A stretch of 64,000 nt of DNA, from the NCBI GenBank assembly GCA_011319805.1, contig SJRY01000211.1, forward strand, positions 1 through 64,000, read 5' to 3'. This DNA comes from Macrocybe gigantea. Its lineage: Eukaryota > Basidiomycota > Agaricomycetes > Agaricales > Callistosporiaceae. How positions within the stretch are numbered: the stretch's first letter is position 1; each line of letters begins with the position of its first letter. Of this stretch, positions 46,127-57,344 are shown in pieces. The translations under genes and the position numbers were made by a program. A model generated the notes under the pieces. It was not told where the DNA came from, did not search any database, and was given only the letters and a program-made list of their open reading frames with translations.

Positions 46127-46756
46127 TTGCCATAAAGAGAAACCATTGTTAGCTGTTCAATGATTGTGTGCAGGAACCCATTAGTTCATCAGAGTGGTGG
46201 GCAGGCCAGTATTCTGATATAGACCCATTGAGCAGGGCCAGCCAAGGGTGCAAAAGGGCTTATCTGTGCTTCGTAGGGCTGCCACAGACCTTTCCCTTCA
46301 AGTAAATATCTGAGGTTCCTTATATCTCGGAATAGTTCCAGACCCCCAGTTTCATTCCATGTACATTTCTCACTTGCTTTCACAGGTTTACTAAGAGACA
46401 GTTATAATTCTGAGATTTATGCCTTGGTCACTTTCCAATACACACTCTTCCCATTCAAATCCTATGCTTCAATTCACGATTTAACCTTACATTGAATGAA
46501 TACATCTTGATGATTTGCAGATAAGGTTTTCTCACTTGCTTACTTACTTGTGATACTTCTTTTATTGACTTTGAAAACTTGAGGAGTTGTTGCTTGCTTG
46601 ATCTTACCTTGCATGCTTCAATCCTTAAATGCTACTGTGTTTCTTATTTCATACAGCTTACACTTGACAAGGCTACAAATTATCTGTGTTCATGACCATG
46701 TACTATTTCTACAGATAGATTATACAAGTCATACTAGGGCTTATATACAGGTAAAT

Positions 46757-47077
46757 TGTTAGGCTAGATGAATCTTAAAGGACTCGGGCAGACTAAGTGC
46801 GAGAGTGGTTTAAGACGATGGCAAATGGAATATTAAGCCTAGCGCTACTGGTACATCTAGGAGCCCTTATATACGTTACAGTACTCGAGCACGGACCACG
46901 GACTGTGCAAATGCTGTGGACTGCAGATGAGTAAGACTAAGAAAGGAGATGACTCAGAGTGACTAGGGAAGTGGAATGACTCGATGGCTGCGCACTGCGC
47001 AGCGTGATGGGGAGGATAAGGGATGTGGGAAAGATAAGATAAGAAAATGAATAGTCCTTTGAGCGGCATCTGTAACA
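46757..47077 (-). repeat. GyA solo LTR with 5-bp target duplication
   Basis: A complete 321-bp LTR flanked by TAAAT at 46752-46756 and TAAAT at 47078-47082. This shows a bona fide insertion reduced by LTR-LTR recombination. It is nearly identical to the 5017-5337 LTR and keeps its CpG (for example GCGCACTGCGCAGCG), so it is recent. Confidence 0.95.
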
Positions 47078-47228
47078 TAAATGGGTGTATATGTTTGGGA
47101 GACTGTTCAGATCACTGTGCATCATCCTTTATGGTGTGCTTCACCTTCTTCTTTTTCGGCTTCACCACCTGCCCTTTGTTGTCCTATTTCTAAGTTAGTA
47201 CTCTTTCCTCATTTAGCTCAAGTTCTAC

Positions 47229-48011
47229 TTACCTTGCTTTTAGTCTCAATATCCTCTGAAATTTCCTGCAAGACTTTGCATGAGGGGGCTGGTTTGGTTT
47301 CATCTGTAGTATGGTCGGGGGCCAGTGCGCTGTTCTGGGACTATCCAATTCCACCACGAGATGGCAGGCCTGGTCACAGAAGTAGTCCTCACTGCAGATT
47401 CTGCATGTGGGGACATATACCAGAGAGAGGCTTGTGTTGCTGACCACAAAACCCATTGTGTAATTATGTTGGAAGAGGGTGAGGGTTCTAGAGTCCCTCA
47501 TATTTACCAGGAGCTCGAGTAGAACCTTCATTGAACTCAAGGGGATATCTCCAACCTCAATCCATTCGATGTTGGTGATGCTACAATTTGGCCAGTTGAC
47601 TTCGATCTTGTTCTTGATGATGTCCAGGGAGATGGTGGGAGGGATGTTGTGCACAATGTATGAGTACGTTGATGTGCTTTTCATGTCCGGAACCTATATC
47701 TAAAGCCCAATACCATTACCAAGGGCCTGGAGACCTCCAACTAGCCTGGCGTAACTCCACTCAAATAGTTCCACTTGAATGGTGTACATATGCCTGTTTC
47801 GAAGTTCAGGCCATGATGCCATCACTGCTATTGGCCAGATCCTAAGGTGGTCCTGACAGAAGTGGAGGAAATCCTCTATTTGTGCGAGATTATAGCCTAA
47901 GACCTGGAGAGGTTTTGCATCTCTTCTAATAACCTGACAGTGAAGATATATGTCCTGCAGATGGTGACTGCCTACACCACTGAGAGTCACACCCCTAAAG
48001 ATGCTGATCAT
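47229..48011 (-). pseudogene. ORF1-like frame upstream of LINE-B
   Basis: Two neighbouring open stretches on the minus strand, 48011-47700 and 47684-47229, look like one protein with a break at 47690. The first has LGYNLAQIEDFLHFCQDHLR and WPIAVMASWPELRN. The second has TYSYIVHNIPPTISLDIIKN, an RRM-like start, then GDIPLSSMKVLLELLVN and a cluster CRICSEDYFCDQAC that resembles a zinc knuckle. This fits LINE ORF1 proteins (RNA-binding fold plus CCHC). It shares the strand with LINE-B but is separated by a long non-coding stretch and the solo LTR, so membership is uncertain. Confidence 0.5.
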
Positions 48012-48747
48012 GGTGATATGGAAAAAAAAGCCACCCCCAACTTTTTATATAGTGTTGGTGCTGACCTGCATCTTCCTGTTGTTGCTTCTGTTCCCTGGTT
48101 TCCATCAGAGGGGAGGATGTGGCAGGGTTGCTGTTAACAGTGATGACCTCTCAGTCACCATTGCTATGATGTCTCTTATGCCCATTAGACCTGTGAGGGG
48201 GGTTTGGTGAGACAGACATATGAGACATGGAAAGGGACTGAGGAGCAAACCTGTTGAACAAGCATGCCCTTAAGTACTGCCCTGCCTCATGGTCCGGTTA
48301 AGAGATGAGGATGCATTGTAGGGTTTTCATCCTGCTTCATTTCTGAGCATGAGGTGGATTTCTCTTGGCTTTGTTCTACTTCTGGAATTTAGCCAAGGTG
48401 CTTGCCATGCTTACCTTTAATTGGTTTGCTTTGGTTTACACTCCCTACAATGATTCCTTCAAATTTTGGTTATTTACAATATATTGAGTCACTTGCTAGT
48501 GGGTGAGCAGATTTTGAGCCTCAGGGTTACTATAGCTCTCTCTACTTTTCAGATAGTAGTAGCAATGCTAATACATTTCTTGATTTTGACTTAAGCCTTT
48601 TATCCACATGCTTAGGTGCACTTGAGTTTGTTATCCAGTTGTCTCTCTGGGCTTTCTCTCTAGCTAAGAGGGGAGGGTTCATTAGCATTATCTGGTTGGA
48701 CCACATGGAGGTTAACCACTCCCTTGTGTGTCATGGCAGTTTAGGGC

Positions 48748-48845
48748 CCAAGGAAACCCACCCTCAACTAAAAGTCTGCCTACCCTTGATTAGAAGCCAA
48801 GGAAACCCACCCTCAACTAAAAGTCTGCCTACCCTTGATTAGAAG
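48748..48845. repeat. Perfect 49-bp tandem duplication
   Basis: Two identical 49-bp units (48748-48796 and 48797-48845), each starting CCAAGGAAACCCACCC. They lie at the LINE-B/28S boundary. Confidence 0.9.
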
Positions 48846-49128
48846 TCAGCAGCTTCTGCCTGTCTTTGGCTATCAGAAGCTGTCTTTAACAAGAGGTTAT
48901 ATCTAAAAACTTCTCCCAGCCAAGGTCATCCACTACCAGATCTTAGCCAGATCCATCCAGAGGTTGCCCTCCAAACAGTTCCAGCCAGATCCCAGAGCTT
49001 CCAACCAAGGCCTGACACACCCAACCCTTAGAGCCAATCCTTTTCCTGAAGTTATGGATCTATTTTGCTGACTTCTCTTATCTACATTGTTCTATCAACT
49101 AGAGGCTGTTCACCTTGGAGACCTACTG
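48846..49128 (-). rRNA. 28S rRNA, middle block (decayed)
   Basis: The minus strand reads as LSU from GCAGTAGGTCTCCAAGG through TAGTTGATAGAACAATGTAG and AAGGATTGGCTCTAAGGG. A variable domain with TTTGGAGGGCAACC follows toward 48950. It joins the 57631-59513 block exactly if the KDZ element is removed. The part below 48950 is less certain. Confidence 0.82.
49121..49128. repeat. Left target duplication of the KDZ element
   Basis: ACCTACTG in 28S sequence. The right counterpart is ATCTACTG, with one C/T difference. Confidence 0.8.
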
Positions 49129-49165
49129 GTGTACATTACACTCACCCACAAGTTCTGATAGACTA
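49129..49165 (+). repeat. Left terminal inverted repeat of KDZ
   Basis: ATTACACTCACCCACAAGTT follows GTGTAC. It pairs with the right end at 57594-57630 over about 35 bases, with mismatches mostly in the first seven. Confidence 0.85.
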
Positions 49166-50012
49166 TTGATAGACTTCTGATAGACTTCTGATAGACTCTC
49201 GATAGACTCCTGATAGAACGTCAAGAGTCTTGATAGAGTCTTGATAGAGTCTTGCTCAGTCTTGATCCATTCTGATTCACTTCTGATAGGGTATTGATAG
49301 GGTTCTAGAGTCTTGATATAGTTCTGATAGACTTCTGATAGAGTATTGAAAGGCACCAATACTCTTGATAGACTCTTGAAACCTGTCAATACTATTGATA
49401 GAGTATTGATAGAGTATTGTTAGACTCTTTATATATTCCTTTTACAACAGCTGTTGTCAGACCAGACTCTAAGATTTATGACATCCTCTCAATTAACAAG
49501 ACCCTATCAATACTCTATCAATAGTCAATCAATACTCTTGTTTGTTGTGCTAGCAATACTCTATCCATACTCTAATAAAACTCTTGTATAGTTTATGAAC
49601 AAGAGTCTATCAATACTCTATTAATACTTTTGCAGAGGGCACTAACAAGAGTCTAGCAATACTCTAGCCATACTCTATCAAGACTTTTCAATACTTTATC
49701 AATATTCTATCAATACTATTCTATCCAGACTCTGTCAGGACTCCTTTAATACTCTAACAATACTATTCCATCAATACTCTATCAATACTCTATCAAGACT
49801 CTGTCATGAGTCTGCCAATAGTCCATCAATACTCTATCAATACTCTACTAATACTCTAACAGGACTCTATTGATACTCTATCAATACTCTATCAATACTC
49901 TGTCAATATTTACATTACTATTGACATACATACCATAACCAGAGACCTTTTGATATGTTTATCTTATATATTATCCATAGTTTATCAAAAGTCTATCAAA
50001 AGTCTTGATACT
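49150..50012. repeat. Left subterminal repeat array of KDZ
   Basis: From about 49150 to 49435 the plus strand is filled with GATAGACT and TTGATAGAGT words. From about 49497 to 50012 it is filled with their complement, TCTATCAATACTC words, dozens in all. The two halves face each other around 49440-49490 and could fold into one long imperfect hairpin. Such arrays are often transposase-binding sites. Confidence 0.8.
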
Positions 50013-50042
50013 TTGCGTGAGTAAATACAAGTCCTTCACTAA

Positions 50043-52255
50043 TTACAAGTCTGCTCTGTCTATTTCAACTCCAAGCTCTTCTGGTTCATCTTCCAAAATC
50101 ACGATTCCCTGATTGTCCTTCTTTTTGATCACCTTTTGAGTATGCAAGTATAATAAAGAATGAACTGTCCAATTGAAGTTATGCATGGTCATCTTGTTGA
50201 GTATGAGTTGGAATCCTCCAAGCCATGCGTTCAACTGTTCACAGGCCTAGGTATAAAGTGATTTAGAAAGGTGATATGATAAGAAATCAATGCTTACTTG
50301 AGTATTAAATGCACGCTTGTAATGTGGGTTTCCAGATGCATCATATTCCACAGTGACAAGGTTTGGTGCTAATCCATTGAGAGGTGCAGGATTGCACCAT
50401 TTGCGACAGAGGTAATCCTTAACACGATGATTGATATAATGGTATGAATCAACAATAAATCGTGTTGTTTGACTCCATGTCTCCCAAGACCCATTTCGAA
50501 TTGCAGTTCTCAGCACTTGGCATGCTTTATCAATGCAGATATAATCTGGTCTTGTATCTGGAACTTGGTATACTTGATTTAACCAGTTTAGAATGTTTGT
50601 GGGTGATTCTGCTTTGAAGAATTTTGTCCATGCCACAACAACACCACAGGGTAGACAAAGTCTTTCCACACAGTATGAACATGCAGCAGAGAAATAATTA
50701 TCTTTGCAATAATTGCTTGCATTTGAATCGTCATCATCATCATGTCTTGGAACTGGTCTTTGATCAGTTGAAGGAAGCCAGTCTTGAGCTTCTTCCTCTG
50801 TTCATCGTATCAAACGACGAATTCCAAGTAGAGTCTGCCCACCAAATCGTGTGACATGAGAGTACCATCTCTCCCTATGGTCATTACATGTCTGGGTATT
50901 GCCAACCTTGTTGTTGGGACAGCCTTTGATGTGACATCTATCTTGAAATTCATATTCATGCACAGTGCAAAAGACCCCATTCTTTGCATTTGCCAGTTCA
51001 CTGGTGCAATTTTCATATGCACAGAATGTTGGCCCCATAACAATTCCATCCATGACCACTATTCGAACAAATGCATTTGATTCAGTTGCTTCTGCATCAT
51101 CATCATATCCATAGCAGTTGCTGCATGAGCTCTGGCTTCAGCTGCATCTCGAATAGCCAAATCAGCATCATCTCCAACCAATTGTGGAACTGTGCAATTT
51201 TCATCAATCCCAACTGTTGCTGCAGGATCTTCTCCAGTTATCCTATTAGCAACCCATTTGTATGGGTGAGCACATTCATTACAAGCATGATTTTCTGCAC
51301 TTCTAATGATACCAGATTCACCAAGTATTTCAAATGCTTGCTTTGTTACTTCATTCAAGGAAATTGAATCCAGAGTTTCAATTTCTGTATCAGAGGCAGC
51401 AGCAATTTGACAAATGGTTTCATTAACATAGCCACTCCAGACCTGTCTTCTTGAAATATTGATTCCAATGTCATCAAAAAAGCTTTCATTCCAAAATGCC
51501 GCAATTGCCTGAATAGAGGCATGGAAATTATATACAGCATTGATAATGGCATTTCCAAAGATGCGATCTATCCAGAGATTCTTGCCAACTTTCAGATAAG
51601 TGGCCTTATTGAGAAACACTCGGGTCTGGGTTTTGTCATCTCCAGTATCTGCAGATACGAGACTCTCATGATCTGCATAATAAAGAGTCTTGCATCTATC
51701 ACATTTGCCACTCAGAATAGCAGCATTCTGATATAGCTGAGCACCTTTGATGAGCATTGTAGTGGAAATATCTCGAGCACGAGTATTTTGAGCCAGTGGA
51801 CAGCCATTACATTCCATATTTTCACAAAGGCTCGTCTGAGGACAAATAACATGCATGGCTTGAGCAGGGATAAGGTTCATCTGTTTGGCCTTTCGATCAG
51901 GAAATAGAAGCTGTCCAAGAGCACCAAGTTTGGATGCTATCATATTGTTGGCTTGGCCTGCAGATAGCCTTAGCTGATCCTGTTCTTTGGAATGCAAAAG
52001 TGTCTTGCCCTCCTTGTCTGACAGATTCCTTTTAAGAATATAAGCCAGTGCAGTCATCCAGCCAGTTGTAGTCTTTTTTTATGCAAAATGCAGACTGAGC
52101 AAGTCGGGATTCTCCAATAATGAGAATAATAGCATAAGAACAGTCGCTAGGGAGATTTTTGAGCTGAATTGCTCATCAATAAGTCTTGCAAAAGCCTTGA
52201 ATGTAATGTCTGGGAAGGCTTCCAACTCTGGAGCTGCTCTTGCAACAGGCAAAAA
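50043..52255 (-). pseudogene. KDZ transposase (CxC5/CxC6 type)
   Basis: About 715 residues in two exons, 52255-50298 and 50246-50043, with a GTAAGC..CTAG intron of 51 bases. The first exon's start is not clear. It reads LEAFPDITFKAFARLIDEQF, then cysteine clusters CENMECNGC, CDRCKTLYYADH and CNECAHPYKW. A CxC6-like block follows: FCAYENC, FCTVHEYEFQDRCHIKGC, CNDH. The DDE core has YICIDKACQVL (Asp at 50529), RFIVDSYHYINHR (Asp at 50448), YLCRKWCNPAP and, after the intron, CEQLNAWLGGF (Glu at 50238). It would cut and paste the element. Breaks: TAA near 52100, a frameshift in an ATG/GAT microsatellite near 51090, and TGA for Arg near 50805. The catalytic residues are intact. Confidence 0.9.
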
Positions 52256-52509
52256 TAGCTACAATCCAAAAACCCAATGTGGCACTGCCTTGCAATGAGA
52301 GGCATTTAATGCCATTCCATAAAAGCCCAAAAGTGGCCTGGCAATCCAATACACCAAATCCCCACAATCCCAGCAAGCAAAAAACCCAAGGGTAATCAAA
52401 GCCCCAATATCCAAGCAAGAGACAGCACAATAGCCAAGGCAGTTGACAACTATAGATCATACAATCAGGATAGCAAAAAACTCATGTGATTTACATTGTC
52501 CATATCAAC

Positions 52510-55247
52510 TTACTGCCTATTCTTTTTGGCCTTCTGACATGACAAGCCCTGCTTTGGAGCCACTGTTTCCTTTCCTTTCCCCTTACTCACTTTGCATGCA
52601 TCCTTTTGACGCTGAGTCAAAACCTCTTTCAATTTCACAAATGTCGGTGTTGCAGACCCAAAAATATCTTCATTTGTAATGTCTGACTTTCCCTTGAGCC
52701 AGTCCAAGATGTCATTGTGTTTGATCACCTCAGGAAAAACAGTTTGATAATTGCCAAAAAAAGGGCCTTTGGATGAAATGAGGTCGATCAGTACTTCTTG
52801 AGTTGGAATCTGTTAAAAAAGACTTAGAAACATATTCAAGAAATGATTTAGAATATACCGTTTCAGTCCAAGTCCCCTCATCAGCCATCCGTTGCAATTT
52901 TTTCCGTCCTTCAACAATTGCATCCCATTTCCGATAGGCAAGACGCAGATCCCACTGGTTTGATGCCATGGTGGCATCCGTAACACCCATAGCAGCAAGA
53001 AAACGCTGCTGAGAAGGTGGCAAAGTTGCTAGAATAGAGTTGGTCATAGATGGACCAGGTTGAACACTAGAGATCAATGCTCTGGACATCTCCTGAATAG
53101 AAACAGTACCATGTTGAGTTCCGTCATGTTCCTAGAATTTAAATTAGCAAAGTTCAATATTATGGACTTAAATGGATTACCGCAAGAAGAGTCAAAGTCA
53201 GTTTTTCTTGATCTTTAGCCCAAAGAATGGGAGAATCGTCGCTAACAGCATGTGAATAATCACCCTTGGCAAACCAAAAGCCATCTTTGAAAGCATAGAT
53301 TTGGCTCTCTAAAAATCAATAATAAATCAAAGTGAAATAATAATATAAAAATATATGATAATACCTTGGATAAAGGGCAAATAATTTGCCAAGTCTTGCA
53401 AAAGAGGGCCCAAGGTCTCCCTCACATTGACCTCACGTACTGATGCATCATTGGGATTATGCTCATAAGTCCTATAAACAAAAACACGGCCTTTGAGCTG
53501 TGGGCAGACTTCTTGAGCATTGGAGAAGTGATCTACAATTTTTATGAGATGATTTATCCAAATGATGAGAAATAGCAAAACAAAAAACCTGTGTCAGCCA
53601 TGTTGATGGCATTTCCTAAGGCTCGGCTGCAAGTGTTACCTCCTATCGCTTTGGATGAACCCTGAGGTTCAATCGGTGATGCCTCATCATCAGAATCATT
53701 AGAAAAAGGAGGCTTAGATGCCTCTGATGTTTGATGGAGTGATGACAATGTGAATATATGGGAGATTGATCGCCGGCTGACTTTACCTCAATGAATAGGG
53801 GATTTGGTAACCTTGGTCGACTCTGGGCTGGAGACATGCCCATGCTTGGCTGCCCTGGCCTTCGTAGGGGTTATATCAATTCCTGAAATTTTGAATTTTA
53901 GTTATGCCAATGCCAAAAGATTTTACAAGTCATTTTTTACCTTGCAAAACATTTTTATTCTTCTCTATAACCATAAAATGACTTAGAATTGTCAACAAAA
54001 TGATTAACGAATGGAATTTACCTGATTTATCAGCAGGTTGAGCATCCTGCTCAGACTCAATATCAGATTTTGCATCTCCTTCCTCTAAAACCCGGTGTAA
54101 ATTCATTCACATTTCATATAAAAAAAGAAAAAAAAAAACAAACCGGTGCCAGTGGTGATGTTGTCAGCATCAATATTACCATCATCTTCTTCCATAGCAG
54201 AATCACGATCATCTCCAACTAGACTAGTCATCAGTAATTATATTATAGAATTTGAAAAGAAAAAAAATACCATCAGACTTGTCCTTCTTGATATCATCCG
54301 AGTTATCTAAAAAAAAATATATCAACTGTCATGATTGAAAGCAAGTAAGTCAAACCTTTGTCAGTCTCCTTTTTATCATCATCATCCTTGATATCATCAG
54401 ATTGATTCACTGCTTGAATATTCATGAATCTGAAGACATATAACAATGGATAAAGAAATACCTTGATCGGATTCTTCATTGTCTTCATTCTCTTCAATAT
54501 CCTCCATTTCATCAGATGTATCAGCTAATTAAATGTGAATTTAAAAAAGAAAAATCTGAAGAAAATTTTAAAAAATTGACTTACCATGCATATCATCCTT
54601 TTCAGTGTCTAACATAATGAATGATGAGATTATGAACTGCCTCTAGCAAAGAAAGGACTTACCACCAGCGGCCTCCATCACAATATCCTTTTCTTGAATT
54701 TCGGAACGATGAACACGCCTCGCAGGTTTGCACAATGCAGGTGGAATGGTGGCGGATGTTGATCGGGCACGTTCGGGAGGTGCAACAGATATGCCGCTGC
54801 TCTCAAGGAATTGTTCCATCCTGGAAAATATCAATAGAAATTCAAATAAAGTCAACAACACAAAAAATACCTTGTCAAATGAGCTGGCGGTCCAGCCTGC
54901 TCCATCGCCTCATCCTCCTCAAGATGTTGGGCTGAGGTTTTCCTGTTCCAAAGTTGGAGTTAAGTAATTCATAATTAAACAGAATAATTTATGTACTTGT
55001 TTTTGCCCTGTCGAGACTTGGGCCTGGCCGTGGAAGGGGCATCAGGTGCATTGGATGCCACAGAAGACTTCTTGCCAGAGCCAGGAAGCACAGCTTCCTC
55101 AAGAGGGGGGCCAGCAGAGCAAGTCCTGGGCCCAGAAGACAAAGGAGCAGCAGATTCTTTGGGAACAGGGCCAGCAGAGCATGTCCTTGGTCCAGAGGAC
55201 ACAGGAGCAGTGGTGGAAGCCTTGGATCTGGTGGACTTGGGGGGCAT
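52510..55247 (-). CDS. 15-exon acidic protein gene carried by the KDZ element, function unknown
   Basis: With ATG at 55247 and TAA at 52510, I find 15 exons: 55247-54997, 54942-54871, 54820-54663, 54608-54585, 54524-54462, 54409-54356, 54306-54271, 54218-54143, 54084-54022, 53964-53941, 53882-53589, 53532-53365, 53308-53181, 53131-52859, 52809-52510 (each within a base or two). All introns are GT..AG, mostly 50-80 bases, and frames join throughout, giving about 660 residues. The N-terminus is Ser/Thr/Pro-rich with two SSGPRTCSAGP repeats. Exons 4-9 encode acidic Asp/Glu/Ser runs. The C-terminal half is more globular (FKDGFWFAKGDYSHAVSDDS, QQRFLAAMGVTDATMASNQW) and ends basic. One in-frame TGA (near 53775) probably replaces CGA. 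I recognise no domain. It lies upstream of the transposase on the same strand. Confidence 0.72.
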
Positions 55248-55394
55248 GACAGCAAAATGTGCAATAAAAGCAAAAGAACTGAGGGGACAGTCAGTAACAG
55301 GATGTGGGGGGGGGAAGAAAGAAGGGAGGCATCAAATGCCAGCCTTATGTGACAACGTCGCATCAAATTTCGGGCACTAAGGCCTGAAATCACA

Positions 55395-57170
55395 CGACAT
55401 CAGGGGACCCAGACCCTGATCAAGGGTCCAGGTTCTGGATCAAGGGTCCAAGGCCCAGACTGGCCCAGAGCTCCCCTGACAAACAAGGCAGCAAAGGCTG
55501 CCTGTTTGTGAGAAGGTGCTGCGGGTAACTGTCATGGACCTTGAGACCCAAAAAAGAAAAATGAAAATGAGAATGAAAAAAAAAAAGACGTGGGGCCCCA
55601 TCTGATCCGATCAATTCTGAATGTCGTCATGATCAGGGGCGGCGTCATGGATCCACATTGGCATGGTGGGTATGCCGCAGTTGCAGTGGCACTGTGCCAT
55701 GGCGTGGCGTGGCGGGTGGGGGTGGGGCCTTCGTTGGCATAGCGGGTGTGGCACCGGTTGACATAGCGGGTGGGGGGGTAGCGGGTGCCGGTGCAGCCTC
55801 CATTGGCATGGTGGCCCCTGATGTGGTGGTTGCAGTGGTGCTGTGCCTTGGCATGGCGCAGCAGGTGAGGGTGCGGTGGTGGGCGTGGGGTGGCAGTTGG
55901 GGTGGCAGGTCCAGCTGGGTGCCCGCTGATGTGGCGGTTCCACTCGTTGGTGTGGCCGGTGGGGGCGGAGCAGGTATGGCACCCGTTGATGTGGCGGGTG
56001 GGCAGGTGCGTCTCCGTTGGCCATGGCGGGTGCATCTCCGTTGGCCATGGCGGGTGTGGCGCCCATTGACGTGGCGGTTTGGGGTGGGGTAGTGGGTGTG
56101 TGGCGGTTGGGGGTGGGGTAGCATGCCAGTTGGCGTGCCGCCCGCTGACGTGGCGGCTGGGTGGCCATTGGCCATTGGTGCCATGGGGTGCTGATGATGT
56201 GGCAGGTGGGCGGCCTATCATTGGCATGGTGGGTGAGGCATTGAGGGGGCGGTGGCGTCGTTGGCCCCTGCTGACGTGGCAGGTGGGCGGCCCGTTGTTG
56301 GCACATGGCTGTGGCTTGGTGGTGGCAGGTGGGCACCATCGGGTCAGTGTGGGCATGGGGGGCCTGGAGGGAGTGTTGATGGGTGGTGGGCGCTGCTTGC
56401 TCGACACAGCGGGTGGTGTTGGTAGTGGGCGCCTCTGCGCTCGTTGACATAGGGGTGGGGTGGCTGGGGGAGGGCGGTGGTGACCAGTGGTGCCCGTGGT
56501 GTGGCGCCTGGGCAGTGGGCATTGGGCACCGGTTGGTGGGTGGTGGGCAGCGCAGTGGTGGTAGGTGGGTGTTGGGCACCAGTTCGTGGTGGTGGGCGCT
56601 GCTTGTTCGGTGCCGCGGGTGGTGGTGGCAGGTGTGTGTTGGGCACCGGTTGACGTGGCAGCTGGGCGGTGGCTGTTGGGCACCGGTTGGTGGGTGGTGG
56701 GTGGCACGGTGGTGGTGGGTGGGCAGTGGGCATCAGTTGGTGGTGGTGGGCACCGCTTGTTTGGTGCCGCGGGTGGTGGTGGCAGGTGTGTGTTGTGTGC
56801 CGGTTGACATGGCGGCTGCACACCTGTTATCATTGACCTGGCAGTTGCGCCCGTTCACATGGCGTGGCAGTGGGCAGCAGCGATGGGTGACGTGGTGGGG
56901 GCAGCCATTGTTGAGGTGGTAGTGGTGGTGGGTGTGGACATGGTGGCGGCACCCGTTGATGTGGTGGGCCACCACTGGTGGTGGTGCTGGCTGACGGGGT
57001 GCTGGCGCCAGTTCTCGTGGTGGTGGTGGGCATTGTCAGTGGTTGTGGGTGGCGACAGCATGGGGCAGAGGGTATGAGGGAGGGGGGGAGCGCGGGGGGG
57101 AAGGAGGAGGGAGGAGGGAGGGAAGGAGTGTGGTGATGGGAAAGAAGGCAGAAGCGAAACGAGTCAACAT
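55395..57170. repeat. G-rich minisatellite region of KDZ
   Basis: About 1.8 kb with plus-strand words GGTGGTGGGC, GGCACCGGTTG and GGTGGCGGGTG, far more GC-rich than anything else here. A unit of about 156 bases repeats at 56593 and 56749, and a 27-bp unit (TCTCCGTTGGCCATGGCGGG) repeats at about 56010-56055. Frames of 433 and 322 codons on the minus strand encode only Pro/Thr/His/Ala low-complexity sequence and are most likely by-products of the repeat. Confidence 0.8.
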
Positions 57171-57240
57171 ACCACGTGAGGGGGGCATGTGATCGGGACA
57201 TGATATATTTGTTTTGTGTTCTCCCTACTTCAAGCCCTGC

Positions 57241-57298
57241 TGGTGCACCGGTTAAATGCTGCAACCTGTCGCTCTCCTCTGTGCCCAGGTTCGAATCC
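57241..57298 (+). promoter_or_regulatory. tRNA-like A and B boxes inside KDZ
   Basis: TGGTGCACCGG (57241-57251) fits the A-box pattern and GGTTCGAATCC (57288-57298) is a perfect B-box. The stems around them do not pair as a tRNA should, so this may be a tRNA-derived relic or a Pol III promoter by chance. Confidence 0.4.
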
Positions 57299-57344
57299 CC
57301 TCTGTGTCAAGTATTATTTTTATGATAAGAATGACAGAGTAAGG

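Larger units (their letters stand above)
39836..48747 (-). mobile_element. LINE-B inserted in the 28S copy
   Basis: From about 48.7 kb downward on the minus strand: an ORF1-like frame, an acidic frame, APE endonuclease, RT and a C-terminal Cys/His domain. The 3' end abuts 28S sequence at 39835. 28S sequence in the same orientation lies on the other side (48846-49128), with several hundred LSU bases missing between. A Copia fragment and a GyA solo LTR sit inside. Whether the 46.1-48.7 kb part belongs to the same LINE is inferred from position only. Confidence 0.7.

Noticed and set aside
49150..50012. CRISPR-like array of short repeats
   Set aside because: Repeats are irregular, without unique spacers of fixed length, in both orientations, in a eukaryote, and sit at a transposon end.
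54991..55380. 129-codon plus-strand frame opposite exon 1 of the KDZ cargo gene
   Set aside because: It is the antisense shadow of a GC-rich exon. The minus strand gives a consistent 15-exon gene.
55532..56833. 433-codon open frame on the minus strand in the G-rich part of the KDZ element
   Set aside because: Only Pro/Thr/His/Ala low complexity, other frames are open as well, and the DNA is a minisatellite. Openness follows from base composition.
57231..57310. Functional tRNA gene
   Set aside because: A and B boxes fit, but the acceptor and T stems do not pair.
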